From NCBI GenBank assembly GCA_907165065.1, contig OU015526.1, positions 67,975,723-68,039,722 on the forward strand: a stretch of 64,000 nt of DNA, in the 5' to 3' direction. This stretch comes from Caprimulgus europaeus (Eukaryota; Chordata; Aves; Caprimulgiformes; Caprimulgidae). Shown piece by piece: positions 10,936 to 24,833 of the stretch (within the stretch, counting starts at the first letter, position 1; every line of letters starts with the position of its first letter). A program made the translations under genes and the position numbers. The notes beneath the pieces are model-generated. The model was not told the DNA's origin. It ran no database searches and saw only the letters and a list, made by a program, of their open reading frames with translations.

Positions 10936-13019
10936 GTGGCATCCTAGGAATGTGTCTATCATCAGTTACTACAGACTCTTCTGGAAAGTCCAAGGGTAGT
11001 TCAGTTGCATTTCAGTCTGCTAAATGTATCTATTATTTATGTAAAGTTTTTGTAAGTATTAGTAACTTATTTCTTTTTTTTTCTCTTCAGAATGTATTTC
11101 TGAGTAGACTAGAAAGTGAAACTAAACAAATCTGTGAAAGCTTCTGGTCTTGGAAGGAATGTTTGCTCTATTCTATGAGTGCCCAGTAGTAAAACTCAGC
11201 AACGAATTCTTACACACGCAGACCAAGGAAGTCAAACCTCAGCACTTCTAGTTCTGCTTTTTGGTGCTGTTAATCTCTAATTTTAGCACTTTTATGCTGT
11301 GAGTGTAATATCCACAGCACACATCCCTAATTTAAATCAGTTTTGTGTGATGAGGCTCAAGTAAGCACTGCAATGATCATCTGTGCACGCAAATTTGAAA
11401 CGTTAGGCCTCGGGATAGATGAATAAATAATAGGAATTCAAGCCCTTCTGGTGGCTAAGCAGAAAGCATAGCAACTAAGAAGGTATGACTCTGATGATGG
11501 TAGGAGACAAAAAGCCAAGTTTCTGTGTAAAGCCATGGTCATTTACTTGCTGAAGTGCACTAGTGTCACTGAGTCACATCCAGAGCATGGATTGCTCGCA
11601 AGAAATGATTAGTGGAGATGCACACGCTCGCTTTTTCCCTCTTTCTGTCTCAGTGTGCATACTGAGGCAAAACACTCGACATCCAACAACTCATTGTCTT
11701 CATATCCATACTCATTGTCACAGCTGCTCATAGGTCATCACTGTTTGGGTGCACCAGATCACTACATAGAGGACTGCACTGTATTGCAGGCTTGAGGCAA
11801 TCTTGCAGTGATTTTCCAGTAGCTCCAGTGTGTGGCCATTTGTTACCTGTGGGGATAAACAGTGTACGAATCTCTGAAATGCTGTGATTGTAACATCATT
11901 TTCCTGTCACCTCTTTTAGGAGGGCATGCAGTTTCTTCTCCATATGCTGACAGTTAGACTGTATGGAGATTCACTAGCTAGGTATTACATGTCATGTGAC
12001 AATAGGAATTATCTTTTAGAAATAATTTTAGTTGATATTTGGAGTCTTATGTCAAGTAATTTTGGACAGTATCATTAAAAGGGTACTTCTTCCATTTCTG
12101 GAAAAGCAGCAGTATGATAAAGTTAATATTATATCTGATAAGATTGTGTTTAGAACAGAGCCTGACTGGTTATGTTAGAGGGAGAGCCTTTCTAATTCGG
12201 GGCAGGAGCTCAGGAAGAGAAAGGCACGCTGAAGAATACTGGATACTTCTGCTTGCTCTCTGTCGAAGGAGAACAGGAAATGGCAAGGGAAAACTGGTGA
12301 GAAGTAGGGATAATAGTCACGGATATGTCCTGGAAAGCCACACAGCATTTCATATGAGAAAAGAAAGAAGAGTGCTGAAGTTAGCAAGAGATTTGAAGAG
12401 AACTCATGTTGATTCAGAGAACTTTGGAACAATCTCTGTGATGGGAGACATTTGATTTGTAGGTATTCCAAAGCTTATTGAGAAATGTTTCGGTGGAATT
12501 TGAATTGATTCCTGAAGTAATACACCTTAATAGATAAGGTGCAAAGTCATGGACAAAGGGATGTGCTTAGTAGCTGGCTGGTTCCTTCCTGGAGCAAAAG
12601 ATAAAACTGATGAATCAAGAACACTGGTGATACTAAAAAGTTGTGTGAACTGTAAAGAACATAGGAAACATGCAAGAATGTGCAGTCATTCAGCATGCTT
12701 TCTTTTGAGCATAAATGGCCAAGACACAGTCATTAATTCTCTTTATATAATAGAGCTCTTTCCAGGGTGGGCTTTGGAATGGAATTGTGGAAACAATGAT
12801 GAGAAGCAAATTCAGTGTGCATGTTTAAAAACAAGTTTGGATATTTTATCTATATCATTTAGTTTGTTCTTTTTCTAAATGTGCCCAGACTAGATAGTGA
12901 AAAATTAAAAAAAAAACCAAAAAAACAAAAAGAGAAGCTGTATTGATATCACTGATGATCTCCCATACCTCAAGCTCTACCAGTTTTATATAGATTTCAG
13001 CTTTTTGTACGAGTTGCTT

Positions 13020-13150
13020 TACAAAACAAGCTGATACTGTGATCCACATTTAACAGAAGGGGATATAAAGAATGCCTCCTTAAGCTGAAGTCTGGCAGCA
13101 GAACTGGGAACTGACTGTGAGTTTCCCGTGTCCTAATCAGTACTAGATCC
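13020..13150 (-). repeat. MIR-like SINE relic
   Basis: A segment with CACATTTAACAGAAGGGG, GGCAGCAGAACTGGGAACTG and TTTCCCGTGTCCTAATC follows the order of a reverse-complemented MIR (ttttacagatgg, ggcagagctgggattcgaac, ctcctgactcctag). It is old and interrupted. Confidence 0.45.
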
Positions 13151-14349
13151 ATTATGAAACACATTCTCAGAGGAAATATTATTTATGAGGAGAGATTAGA
13201 TTCATTTTATGGTTTTACCTTATCAAAGCCAGATGCTTCTGGATATTTAGACTAGGTAAGTAGCAAGGACGAAGGAGAGTTACATGGAGTGGTATGAGAG
13301 AAGTAAAGGGGTGAAATTTGAAGGGATAAAATTTAATCCAGATCAGGCTGATTTGACTACAGAACAACTGTAGTCAGTTATAACAAGTGTGCAAACCTGC
13401 TCCATCACCAGAAACTCTGAAAACTAGGCTGGATAAAATGAGAGGAAATGTGCTTCTGGGGAGAGATAGACTGGGTTGTGTAACTGGGTGTGTTAAATTC
13501 ATTCATGTGGAACAAAGAATAAGGAAAACCTCTGCAGATGGACAGGTGAGATGCTTAGCTCAAATACTTGAGTTAATGACACCCAGAGGAGAAAACAAGG
13601 GTTTGTTATGCTGAGATTCCCTATACCATAGTTGCCTTCATAGTAAAACTTACCTCTGGATTTAATCTAGAATGTGGTAATTTCTGAGGTCCTTGCTTAG
13701 AACTGTGCCAACATCCCTGACAAAATGCTTCTTCCTAATTTTTAAAAATATTTTTTGTTTCTACTAAAATATATTTTTGAATAACATTTTGCCAGAAATG
13801 CTACCTACAAATATAATCATGGCCTTTAGAAATGAGGAAGTGTGCCAGCATAATTTACATAGATGTAGTCCTCCTTACAAATGACTCGAGCTTGCTGGCA
13901 GCTCCTCGGGCTCTGCAGCATTTTCTCAAAGAACCTGTGGACCTCTTTAGCTTTGTTATTTGTGTTTCTGTTGTGTAGCTGCTCCTTAGCTGCAGAGGAG
14001 TGTTTGATACTGTACAAATGCAGAACAAAAAGATCACTACTCCAAAGAGGTTGCAATTGAGACAAACTAAGAAGAGGAGGAACCATGAGGAAACAGTGGG
14101 ATAATGTTGGCAATGTGACAGGAAGTATTTTCAGCACCCTGACAGTCTGGCTATTGCCAAAGCTTTTCTTTAGGGCATCAAGGGAAAGAGGGTTCTGAAG
14201 GGAATTGTGGAGAAAAGTAACAGGGGGATATTGCTGATGTATTGCAAGTGCCTTCAGGATCTCCTAATCACCTGGAGAAGCATGGCAGAAAGCTCTGGAA
14301 TGCAATGATTAGGCATGCAAGCTTGCATCACAGTGATCAGAGTGGAGCA

Positions 14350-14700
14350 CCTCGGTAAGGCACAAGAAGATGAGGGAGGAAGAGAAATGGGAAGCCTTCA
14401 GAATCAAAATTGGTGAGTTGAGTTTGTAGTAGAGGAGCAGCTGCTATTTGAAAGCTACAAGGAGAGAGATGGCCCAGTCAGAAGAATGAGCTAAGAGAAA
14501 ACATCTTTGCAGTGGTATTTTGAATGAAATACGACAGACAGGATTACATCTGCCAAGGCCAAAGAGAAGGATGTTGTGGTAATCAAGATGAGAATCAGTT
14601 TCAGCTGTGTGGATGGATAAGAAAAGTCACAGTTTAGATATGTTGGACAGAAAGAATGCACGAGACACAGGTAGTCTGCTTGTGCTGAACAAATTAACTT
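14350..14700 (+). repeat. Old interspersed repeat of unnamed family
   Basis: The order of blocks TTTTGAATGAAATACG, CCAAGGCCAAAGAGAAGG, ATGTTGTGGTAATCAAGATG, GCTGTGTGGATGGATAAG and AGAAAGAATGCACGAGA resembles a repeat I remember from amniote genomes (…ggatgttgcagtaatcaaga…). I cannot name the family with certainty. Confidence 0.35.
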
Positions 14701-15575
14701 CTAATGGGAAGCACAGGTCATCTGTCTCAAGCAGCTGTTTATTAAAACAGTTATCAAACTGTTCATTTGAGAGGAGGTGGGAGGAAGGGTGGAACAGGGT
14801 TTTTCAAAGCACCACTTTCATATAGCAGCACACAGCAGCCAGGGTCTCTCTGCATAAATCTGATTATAAGGTTAAAGTTGGGCTTTTTCTTCACTGTTTC
14901 AATGCTTCTCAAATCAGCAGCCATGGTACTGTCACCTTGCATAAGTGTTGTGTGTCCACCCTTACAGGTGATGATTTTTAGAAGCTAAACTGAAACATAT
15001 GGGGGTGCAGGATTCAGTAAATACAGCACTGCCTCAAACACCAGCAGAACAGCTGACTGGGATGAAATCATTAACTGAGCCCTGTTTACTGATTTATGGG
15101 TTTCCACCAACAGCAACCACTTACCAGTCAAGTTTGACTTGATTCTCCTTCCTTACTTGATAACAGTGTTTGGGTCTTTAAATATTATTTATTGAAAGAT
15201 GCCATTGGCTGGTGTAACCAGTTCATTGTTTTCTACCAGCTCATGTACAAGTAAACCAGTTTGGTCATTAGAGTTAAGACTACAGACATAACCTGGCAAA
15301 CAAGTGACCACAGAATTTGCCACTCTCTGGAAATTCTAAGGGACCTTTTCTAATTGGACCTTTTCTTCTTCTGATGTTCAGTCCCTGGCATAAAGCTTTA
15401 TTGTAAATTAATTTATACTGTTAAAAAGATTTGTTATTCTGTCTCAGCATTACACTTCACAGATAAAAAAATGAAATTCAGGCTGAGCCATGTTCTGTTA
15501 CTGGGATCTTTCTCGTATTCAAACAATCTCTTCAATGGAGTAAAATGTTGGTTCATGTGAAGGCTAGCTTGTAGC

Positions 15576-16611
15576 TGTATTGGGTTTGTGTGGCAAGGTT
15601 TTGGTACTAGGATGAGGGAACATAGGAGTGACTTCTGTGAGAAGCTGCCAGAAGCTTCCCCCATGTCTGACACAGCCAATGCCACCAGCCCAAGACGGAC
15701 CTACTGCTGGCCAAGGCCAAGTCAATCAGTAGCCTCTGTGAGAACATCATTAAGGAAAAACGGAAGAGGAAAAAAAAAAAGGACACTTGGCAGCTACAGA
15801 GAGAGGAGTGAGAAGATGTAAGAGAAAACAACTCCACAGACACCAAGGTCAGTGCAGAAGAAGGGGGAGGAGGTGCCCCAGGTGCCAGAGCAGAGATTCC
15901 CCTGCAGCCTGTGGTGAGGACCATGGTGAAGCAGGCTGTCCCCCTGCAGCCCCTGGAGGTCCATGATGGAGCAGATGACCACCTGTAGCCCGTGGAGAGA
16001 GGAGCCCACGCCGGAGCAGGTTTGCTGGCAGGACTTGTGACCCCGTGGGGGACCCGCGCTGGAGCAGTCCCCTCCTGAAGGACTGCACCCCATGGAATGG
16101 ACCCATGCTAAAGCAGTTAGTGAAGAACTGTCAGTCATGGGAAGGACTCACGCTGGAGCAGTTCATGGAGGACTGTCTCCCATGAGAGGGACCCCACGCT
16201 GGTGCGGGGGAAGGAGTCCTCCCCCTGAGGAGGAAGGAGCGGCAGAAACAACGTGTGATGAACTGACCCCAACCCCATTCCCTGTCCCCCTGTGCTGCTG
16301 GGGGGAGGAGGTGGAAAATCGGGAAAGAGATTAAGCCTGGGAAGAAGGGAGGGATGGGGGAGGTGTTTTAAGATTTGGTTTTACTTCTCATTCTCCTCTG
16401 ATTTTGATTGGTAATAAAGTACATTTGTTTTTTTCCCCCCAAGTCGAGTCTGTTTTGCCCGTGCCAGTAACTGGTGAGGGATCTCTCTCCGTCCTTATCT
16501 CCACCCACAAGCTTTTCATTATAATTTTCTCCCCCTGCCCAGGTGAGGAGGGGGAGTGACAGAGTGGGCTTTGGTGGGCATCTGGCACCCAGCCAGGGTC
16601 AACCCATCACA
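15576..16611 (+). mobile_element. Solo LTR, TguLTR5-like (ERVL-type)
   Basis: A 1036-bp LTR with TGTATTGGGTTTGTGTGGCA at the 5' end and CAGGGTCAACCCATCACA at the 3' end. Repeated internal phrases of the type CACGCTGGAGCAG and GAGGTCCATGATGGAGCAG are typical of this neoavian LTR family. AATAAA lies at 16413-16418 and is followed by a T-rich stretch. The flanks GTAGC (15571-15575) and GTAGT (16612-16616) look like a 5-bp target-site duplication with one change, as expected for ERVL. No internal viral genes remain, so it arose by LTR-LTR recombination. Open frames inside are LTR noise. Confidence 0.9.
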
Positions 16612-19600
16612 GTAGTTCAGAGAACTTTCTTGGAATATTTCCCCATGAAATCTTGTTGAGAGTTAATGTGAGGGAAGGATGCTGGCTACTCCAAACAAGA
16701 TGATGTTTTGGTAGCTACTCCTTTTACTTGCTTGGGTGCTGAAAATAACTCCTTAGTTCACAAAAGCTGCAGTTGTACGTGGTGAGGTTTTTGAAATATT
16801 GTAAATATGAGTTGGTTTATTGCCAGTTGAAATACTCAGTGTATATTGTTACAGCAGGACTATTTGCCTACAGAGACATAGTACAAAAATGTGGTTGTTA
16901 CTGGCTATATCATAAGGTCTGCGTGTCAAACCAAAGTTTGAGTACTCTTGTCTTCAGAACCTCATTTCCTTGACAATAGATAACAGACTTGGTTTTAAAA
17001 AACAAGTGTCTATTATAATTTTGAGGGCTATAGCACAATACTATAAATCAGACTTTACCTGAAAAGGATCGCTCCATTATTGTGTAACTGTCAGGATTTT
17101 CAGATCTTCAGATTTTTAAAAAATGTAGAAAAAGTCACCTACTTGCCCATATTTTCCATTTACTTATCGTTAAATTATGACTTTTTTGGTGCTTTAAAAT
17201 TAAATTGAACTGTGTGGTTATTCTTTTTGGGAATAACTTATAAATTTTCAGGCCCCTGATCTCTTTATTTAATATTTCAAAGTACAAAACATAAACCTAT
17301 CAAGTTGCTTTTCCAAAGATGTGGGCCAGCTACCTGCATCCTGAATCTAATGTTGCCTATGACCTTCCTAATTATCTTCCCCATTCCCTCCCGAGTAGGA
17401 CACAATGCTTATCATGTTTTCACTATCCAAGAATTTGTGTTTTTCCTCATTCTGTTGCATAGTTGGGTTTTTTTCTTGCTCAGTATGATCTCTTTTAGAA
17501 TCCATGTTTCTCTGTTTTACAAGATTCTAATCTCCTTGCACTCATGCAACCCAACTAGCTGCACTGTTCAAGATATGGTGATTTTAATTTGATTTCAACC
17601 TACCTCTGGAGGCTACTTTGGAAGATAAATAATGGTATCTTGATTTCTCTTCACTGTTCATATTCTAAGCAGAAGAATTTAAGAATTTTACCTCCAGGTG
17701 AAGTTTCACAAAACTGGAAAGGTTACAGTCAGCATAAGTGGATGATTGTGTGTACCAATCTAACAGAATATTCAAAGTTGTTATATTGAAGCTGCTCTTA
17801 TTATGGCTTGGTATTGCAAAGAACAGGAGGAGGATGTGTCTCTTGTCAGCTCTTGGCTTCAGTAGATTATGCTGAATTCTGGTTTTTGTTGAACTTCATA
17901 AATTAGGTCTTCATCACTGGGGAGCATCCAGAAAGTTCTGAAGTATTATTGTTTACCTTTAAAAAAACCCAAACAACAACTACATTCTACTTAAACTACA
18001 GGATTTTGTTGCTGCAGAAGAAATGAGTGAAGATTGGTAATAAAAAAAGTTATCATTAGTTTGAGCAGAGAATTTTGGTTTGAGGGCATTTTTGTGCTCA
18101 CTTGCCTGAAGAGAAACCTGCTGTGGAGGATACAAGGCAAAAGAAAAGCACCTGAGTGAAAGCAAAAGAACTTTGGCTTTATAGAAAATTTGTCTTGGGT
18201 CCTATGGCTCTTTGCCTGCCTCTTCTTCTTCCAGAGACAAACACATGTGACTTTGGCTGTAGATTTGTTTGTTTAGTAATTATTAATGCTTCAGTAGTCC
18301 ATAGCCTTGATACTAACTGTTGAGCAGTGCACTTTTAGCCACTGCAGAGCATGACAGCTCAAATCAAAGAAGTTCATTCTGCTCACTGTATGCTAGGACA
18401 CTGAAATACTTTGGCTTATTTTCTCTAAATAATAATGAGAAAGGTCAGGTGCATAATCTGTCACCCTCCTTGATTAAACAAACTGTTTTCTTTTCAAACA
18501 AATCATGCCTACGAGAAGGTTTTAAATATCTATAGAACATGCATTACTTTTATTTCATTTATTTTTATGCCTAATGTCTACTCAAATTCTGATCAGACTG
18601 AAGTTATTTATGCTTATGTAAGTAACAAAAAAAAACCCCAAACCCTTGTACTTTTACAAAGGAAGTGTGATAACTTGGTAACTTTACAACTTGCTTTTGT
18701 TATTTATTTGCCTGCCTGTGACTTTCACATGAGCAGTATGCTTCTAAAACGCTTCTTTGCAGATGTCACTTTAAATATTATTTTCCAAGAGTTTATTTTT
18801 CTTAGAAAACAGATGTCTGTAATTATCTTCTTTGACCTTCGAGACTTATCAGAGTCAAATAGGTAATCATCCAATCAGACAGGCTATCATTATCAGAAGA
18901 AAAGTAATTATAATCTGAATATGTTTGAACATGATTATTACAAGCCTTAAACAGTTACACTTCTGATTGGGGCAGAACTAAAGACATTATCACTTCATAA
19001 TTCATATGAGGTAACTTCACTTATCCTTGTAATTTTGGAATATGAAGAGCTAAATTTGCTGAACCAGTTCTTTTAACTTGAAAAAAAATAGTGTAAAATT
19101 GTGTAATACCCTCTCTAAAGCCAGAAGTAGGATTCTCAACTTCTTTATACTGAAATTAAGGAAACCTGTATTTAAGACCATGAGAACTAAAACACACTAT
19201 TGGAGAAACCTCTGAAAGGGCTGAGGAGTACAGCATGTATTTGTATATGAAAATGCACTTGAGATGAACTGTTTTCCTGCTCTCAATCCAATTTACCAAA
19301 GTGTTGAGAGTCTCCTTGGCTTTAAGAATCCATATGATCAGCTCTGTGTCTCCTGGGATCAGGAGCTGATGGATCTCCTTCAGTGCCGATCTTTTCCTAG
19401 TTGGGGGAGTGTGAGTTAAAGGATCCTTTCCTGAGCACAGCTTGAAAAGCACAGTTCTTAAGCTGGGGTCGGGGACAGGGTGGCCACATCACTCCAGAGG
19501 GGCTGGCAAGCTCACCATGGTCTGGAACCAACTGAGACAGGAGCTCCTGCCGTGGGAGATGGAATTACACTGCTGTAACCCCTGTCAGTACAGTTGCAGG

Positions 19601-21888
19601 GAAGTTCTGAAAATCATGCAGGTAGGAAAATTTGTTCCTTAAAATGAGAAATTGTGGTAATGTGAAAAAATGTTGATAATTGGAGGATGGAGGAAAGAAG
19701 GGGAGAAGGAGAATTCTTAAATTTGCCTATGGTAGATGTTTTGATTGCTAGGCTGGGAGGCTTTTACCTGATCTGACAGGTAAAAAGCTCAATGCTCAGA
19801 AGTTCATAGTGAGAGAAAGTTTCATTTTAAAAGAAAAGTCTGGAAGGGATTGTACCTGCCGAAGTTTTGTGGGGGTCTGAACAACAATGTGATCGTGTTC
19901 AGTTGCTGAATATTCCTGCCCTGCAAAAAATAACAGCAATGGTTGACTTCACAAGATGTGAGCTCTCGGAGCTCGTACCAGCTGATAGAAAAATGCTCAC
20001 TGGGGGACAGTCAAGATTCTGTTCCATGTATTTCAGCACTATGCTCCATGTTCAAATGAGGTGGAACAGAATGGTCTGAGACCTCCTGCTTAGGAATTGC
20101 AGTGTTTTTCCCCAACATAACCAAGACACCAATTCTATTATGCTGGTCCTGCACAAAATGAGTGTTGGAGTAGAGGCTGGCTAATTAAGCAGTTTCAAAG
20201 AGGGCAGAAGCTTTTCAGATCACTGGGGAAATCTGTCAGAATAAGCGAACTGCACTGTTGGCTATTTCTTGGGTCTTGCACATACTTGGGAAAAATTATC
20301 AGCGTTAGATTCTCTGTGGACCATTTGAAAATCAAATCATTTTAAAAGATGAGGAAATAGATTCTTTCACAGCAGGATATGGCCTGTGGCAATATGAATG
20401 AGTTTTGGTTTTTTTGCTTGGGACATGTTTCAGAGCTTTCTTCAGAGCTTCATAAAGACTCAGAAAGGGTCTTTTTTACACCTTAAGATGTCTTGGTGTT
20501 TACCACACCCCTGAAGAGGAATCAGTACTCTCATAGATGATTTAGAATAACCTGAAGGCTACCAATCTGTAATTAAAGCAAAAGAAATGGCAGTTGTTCT
20601 GTAAAGAGAGAAGCTACCTTAGGTATAACCAGGGCGACAAGAACTTGCTTGGAGGAAGGGACATCAGAGGGGTGGAAATTCTGCAGAACTATCTTAACTC
20701 CCCCAAAACTCACAGGTCTGCAGATTTTTAAAGGGCTCCAGTCCCATTACGGAAGGTTTATCTGTGAGCTTACCCATATTTCAAAACCACTGCATAGGCT
20801 GGATGAAAAGGGAAACCATTCCAAGAGTCAACAGCATGATTTAACACTTTTCGGAACCGAGAAGGGCTTGTGGCTCTTCCAGCTCACCCATGTTTCAGAG
20901 TCCTTTTGATGTTGGACTCCACTTTTAGAACTTACTGGCTGACACAGGACACAAATGATGTGGCTAGCTTGCTACAGGAGAGATCTAAACTCACCATGGA
21001 GAAATTACTTGCACTATCAGAAATCTACAGCAGTGATTAAACCAGTAGTTGTATGAAACAAAGTTTCTAGGCAGGAGATGAAGTGCATCACTGTGACGGG
21101 GACTTTGGATCCAGGAGTTCTGAGGACATGCTGTCACATGAGTGGAAAATTAGTATCGTGACACTGCTCCTGCTCTGAAGTCTGGGCATAACCAAAATGA
21201 TGCTGCTGGTGTCTGTAGGCAGTGTTGTGAGTGGTTTGTTATCTGTCCCTGCAGGACGGCGTGGAACTGGCTGTTCAGTGAAAAATGGGGTTGTCATTAT
21301 TTCTTCCTTGCTTGTCAGAAGCAGAAATGTCCCAGTCCCCTGGAAGAAGGAACATGGAGACCAGATTTAGTTTCTAGTGCAGTTAAAAGCTTCCATGATA
21401 CTAGGGTAATGCATGATCTGCAATTTTCATTTCTAGGAAGGAATTAGAACAAAAGGTTCGTATTCTAGTCTGCCCGTTCCACATCAGGGGTGAACTAGGA
21501 ACACTCCCTCCTCATTTGCTAAAAGAAAACTGGGAGAAAAGAGAAAAAAACTCTAGAGTGACTTGGACAAGAAAATCAATTTGAGTTTTTGTTGTGACAA
21601 TGTTGTGATAAAAATTAGGTAAATGATTCCTTAAGTCAGTTGTTGAATTCCTATTTTTATTTTTTTTCTTGCTGGGCAAAGTCACTCTCAGAACTGACAT
21701 TTGGGACCCATCTAGGGAGTGTGTCTGATATCCCAGCCAGTCACTGATTAAATTACTGGGCAGGAAAAACCGTATTTTGCTTGGGCTTTATGGAACTAGT
21801 TCCCTTTAGCAGTAAGAGAAGTGAGGTACTAGAAGCTGTTACCTGTGGTAGCATGGTCTTCATGGTGAAGAACTGTGGAAAAGCCAAC
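16612..21888. other. Non-coding region
   Basis: AT-rich, largely unique sequence. Frames of up to about 100 codons (17305-17592, 18567-18866, 20649-20909) have the Phe/Leu/Ile-rich or unstructured look of chance ORFs. A lone donor-like site (ATGCAG then GTAGGA, 19621) has no convincing acceptor partner. No repeats were recognised. Confidence 0.45.
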
Positions 21889-22033
21889 AGAGGAGAGGAG
21901 AGGAGAGGAGAGGAGAGGAGAGGAGAGGAGAGGAGAGGAGAGGAGAGGAGAGGAGAGGAGAGGAGAGGAGAGGAGAGGAGAGGAGAGGAGAGGAGAGGAG
22001 AGGAGAGGAGAGGAGAGGAGAGGAGAGGAGAGA
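21889..22033 (+). repeat. AGGAG pentanucleotide microsatellite
   Basis: About 28 perfect or near-perfect copies of the 5-base unit AGGAG make a strand of purines only over about 145 bases. The plus-strand frames through it read as repeats of Glu, Arg and Gly and are not genes. The high purity points to recent expansion and a probable length polymorphism. Confidence 0.98.
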
Positions 22034-24149
22034 TTTCCCTGTTGCTGGTTGCTAACGTAGGGTCAAAGGCATTGAAGCAGAGATGTGAGGGGCCCTATTT
22101 CAGAAGCAGAAAGTGAGAAAACCAATGAAGTGCAGGTTAATTGAGAGGCAAGAGGGACAGCTCATTAGAGTGTGGGCTTGATTAAAAGGTAGGCTAGGAT
22201 TTCTGAATGCTTTTTGTTTCTAGTACATTCAGAGAAAGAGTTTTATATATATATGGGTAGCAGACACATCTGTCTTGCCACAGAAGTATTCAGATTGTAT
22301 CACCACATTGCTCCTGCAGTGGCCTCATGAAGCACTAGACGGTGGTTTGGCCCAGGGTAAAGGTGCAAAATGTGTTTAACCAACCAGCTTCTCCGTGGTT
22401 TATTTTTCTGAATTTGCAGTAATCTTGAATTTGTTTTACTAATGCCATCATTTAACAAGTGCAGCCTGGTATAAGCCTGGAGAGTGAGATATTTTCAGGA
22501 TTTATCCCAAGATTGCTAAAAGATTCAATCAGTAAAGCTTGGCTGTTCCTCCTAACTTCTTTCCTGTCTGTACATCAGTTTATTTTAAAAACAGTCTGCA
22601 AAATCCTTGGGTGCAAAGGAGGTCCCCTCGTACATTTCAGTCTTCACAAGTAGCTGAAATCCAGGTTAACAATTTATTATATAATGAAGATTTCCCTTCT
22701 TCTGCACTGTCCATTTTCCAGCCACTTAGCTCCTTGATCAAGATAGAAAGTCAAAACCAGATGAGACATCTGTCTTCAAAAACGCATTCATAAATTCTTA
22801 TTTCATCTTTACAGAGCTTCTTGAGCTAAAAAAAAAAAAAAATAATCCATTTTACAGTTTTATTGCCCTTCAACACATTCAAAGCAATGCTGTGTGTATG
22901 AAGACGACCTTCTAATTGTTGAATATTTCACTTTGGTCTTATTCAGAGCTTTTTCACATTTCTTTCAAGACCATGAATATTTAGATGAAGGAAGAAAATG
23001 TTTGGGTTATGATTGAGCGGATGGAAATTATTTTACTGACAGTTCTTTAAATCTTTTTTTCTTTTCTGTTAATGAGCTCAATACCTGTTCGTTATCTTTC
23101 AGGCATTTTAAACTTCCTTCATGTGCAATTTCTTCCCTTCCCTCTCACTTTTTATTTACTGAATTAAATCACTGAAGTCTTTTTGCAAAGACTCACCTTG
23201 ACAATCACTGCAGCCCATGGCTTTTGTTACTTCTCTGCCTCTACATGCCCATAAATTCATTTACCTGAACTGAGCTTCATCTTGTTGGAGGAATCAGTCT
23301 TTTCTTTCCTTTCAGTTTCATTGCCTTACATGATGGGTTGCAGCTGCTTACCAAGGATTTTTTCCACAAAAAGACACTTTAATCTGGTCTGAAAGATTCC
23401 ACTGTTTTTATCATCTTCACTGCTCTTTCTTGTCCCCAGAGTTACCTGTGGCCACACACTTCCTTTCTGAAGAGAGAGTCCTTCTGGATGTATCACGAAA
23501 GTAACTTTAGAGTTTTACCAGAAACAGTACAATAATTAGAAGTGACTCCTGTTTCAATATATTATACTACAGGCAGATGTTGAACTTCTCTGTATGATCT
23601 ATTCTCTAAACTACTTACATTATAGGTTATGCAAATTAAATAACTGATATACCCTCTTTTTTTTTTAAAGTCAACAGTTTGGAGTCCTGAGCTGTGACAG
23701 CACCTTGCTGTTTGGGGACAGCCAACTGTATTCATGGAGCTCAGCTAACTGAATAATAAACCTTGTATGTGTCTCCCAGTTCAAAAGCATGCATTCTTTG
23801 GATAGTGCACATGTTGTCCTTTAACTTCAAACAATGTAATGTCTTTAACTTAAAATAATCTAAAATTCAAACTGAAATTTAGATTCAGCAGCAATGGGAT
23901 TCCTACAGAATTATTTAATCAGTAAAAGAATAGTATTCTATGCTCAAAATTTTCAGCAGCTAAAAGTAGCACAAATTTTGTGAGCTAACTTCTTTGGAGA
24001 AAATGACTTGAGGAGACAAGCTTCCAGGGAAGATGGATGTATATATGACTAGATGTTGGTGTAAGTTAAAACAGAATCTGTCTTGCAGTTTTTGTAATAT
24101 AACTCTTATACAAAACAATTGGTGTTCTCAGAGACAGTTACTTTCTAGT
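22034..24149. other. Non-coding region
   Basis: AT-rich sequence with short A runs (22829-22845) and a T run near 23660. No gene or repeat family was recognised. Confidence 0.45.
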
Positions 24150-24833
24150 TACTTTCCCCCTCCCAGCAGCACAGGGGACAGGGAATGGGGGTTCAGTCAG
24201 TTCACCTCTGCTGCTCTTCCCAGCATGGAAGTCCAGGAACAAGATGTTCCAGAGCAAGCTTCCCACAGAGTCACAAACCTCTTTGGGCTCAGCTCCCTGC
24301 TCTGGCATGGGAACATCCACAGGTGCAGACTCACCCCCCACTCTGGAGGTTCACCCCTTCTCTGGCACTAAGTGACTCTCAGGGTCCCAATTCCAGTCCC
24401 ACTTGCCCTCAGGCTCAGCTTCTCTGCTCCAGCGTGGAGTCCTCCATTGCCTACATGTGGGTCTCTGCTCCACCATTGAACCTCCATGGGCTGTAGGGAC
24501 CTCCTTTACCTTCTCCTTATTGAACTGGGTGTCTGAGGTTCTCTGTCTTTCCCCCTCCTTCTCCTTCCTCCTGGCAAGGAAGCTCTCTCTCTGTTTAGGC
24601 CAATGACTGTCTTTTGTTCATGTCAATGGCTTCTCCTCCAAGTTCTCTCCACCTTCTTGTTTTCAGGACAGTCCTTCCCCTCACCAATATGGATTTGTAG
24701 AGACGTTTCTCTAGTGCTCATTGGCCCAGCCTGGGCTGGGGGGTCTCTGCCTTGGAGCCAGGGGAGCTTTCGAAGCTTATCACAAAGTGGCTCTTCCCCC
24801 ACTACTGCTCCCCCCGCCCCCAAACCCGACACA
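24150..24833 (-). mobile_element. Partial ERV LTR, same family as the LTR at 38985
   Basis: Reverse complement of most of the 38985-39976 LTR. Shared blocks include GGAAGTCCAGGAACAAGATG, ACAGTCCTTCCCCTCACCAA and CCAGCCTGGGCTGGGGGGTC. The LTR 5' terminus (CCGACACA on the plus strand) is present at 24833. About 300 bases corresponding to the LTR 3' part are missing at the left side, so this is a truncated LTR of about 684 bp. Open frames here on both strands are LTR noise. Confidence 0.87.

Larger units (their letters stand above)
9302..15575. other. Non-coding region with old repeat relics
   Basis: AT-rich sequence without a recognisable gene. It holds a G-rich tract (10138-10173), two MIR-like relics (about 10855-10935 and 13020-13150), and an old interspersed repeat at about 14350-14700. 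A CR1-like scrap at 13390-13440 (GAAACTCTGAAAACTAGGCT) is too decayed to bound. The short frames at 12114-12455 and 13826-14137 show no protein features. Confidence 0.45.

Noticed and set aside
21781..22116. 111-codon frame through the AGGAG array
   Set aside because: A repeat of five codons (Glu, Glu, Arg, Arg, Gly) generated by the microsatellite, with no protein features outside it.
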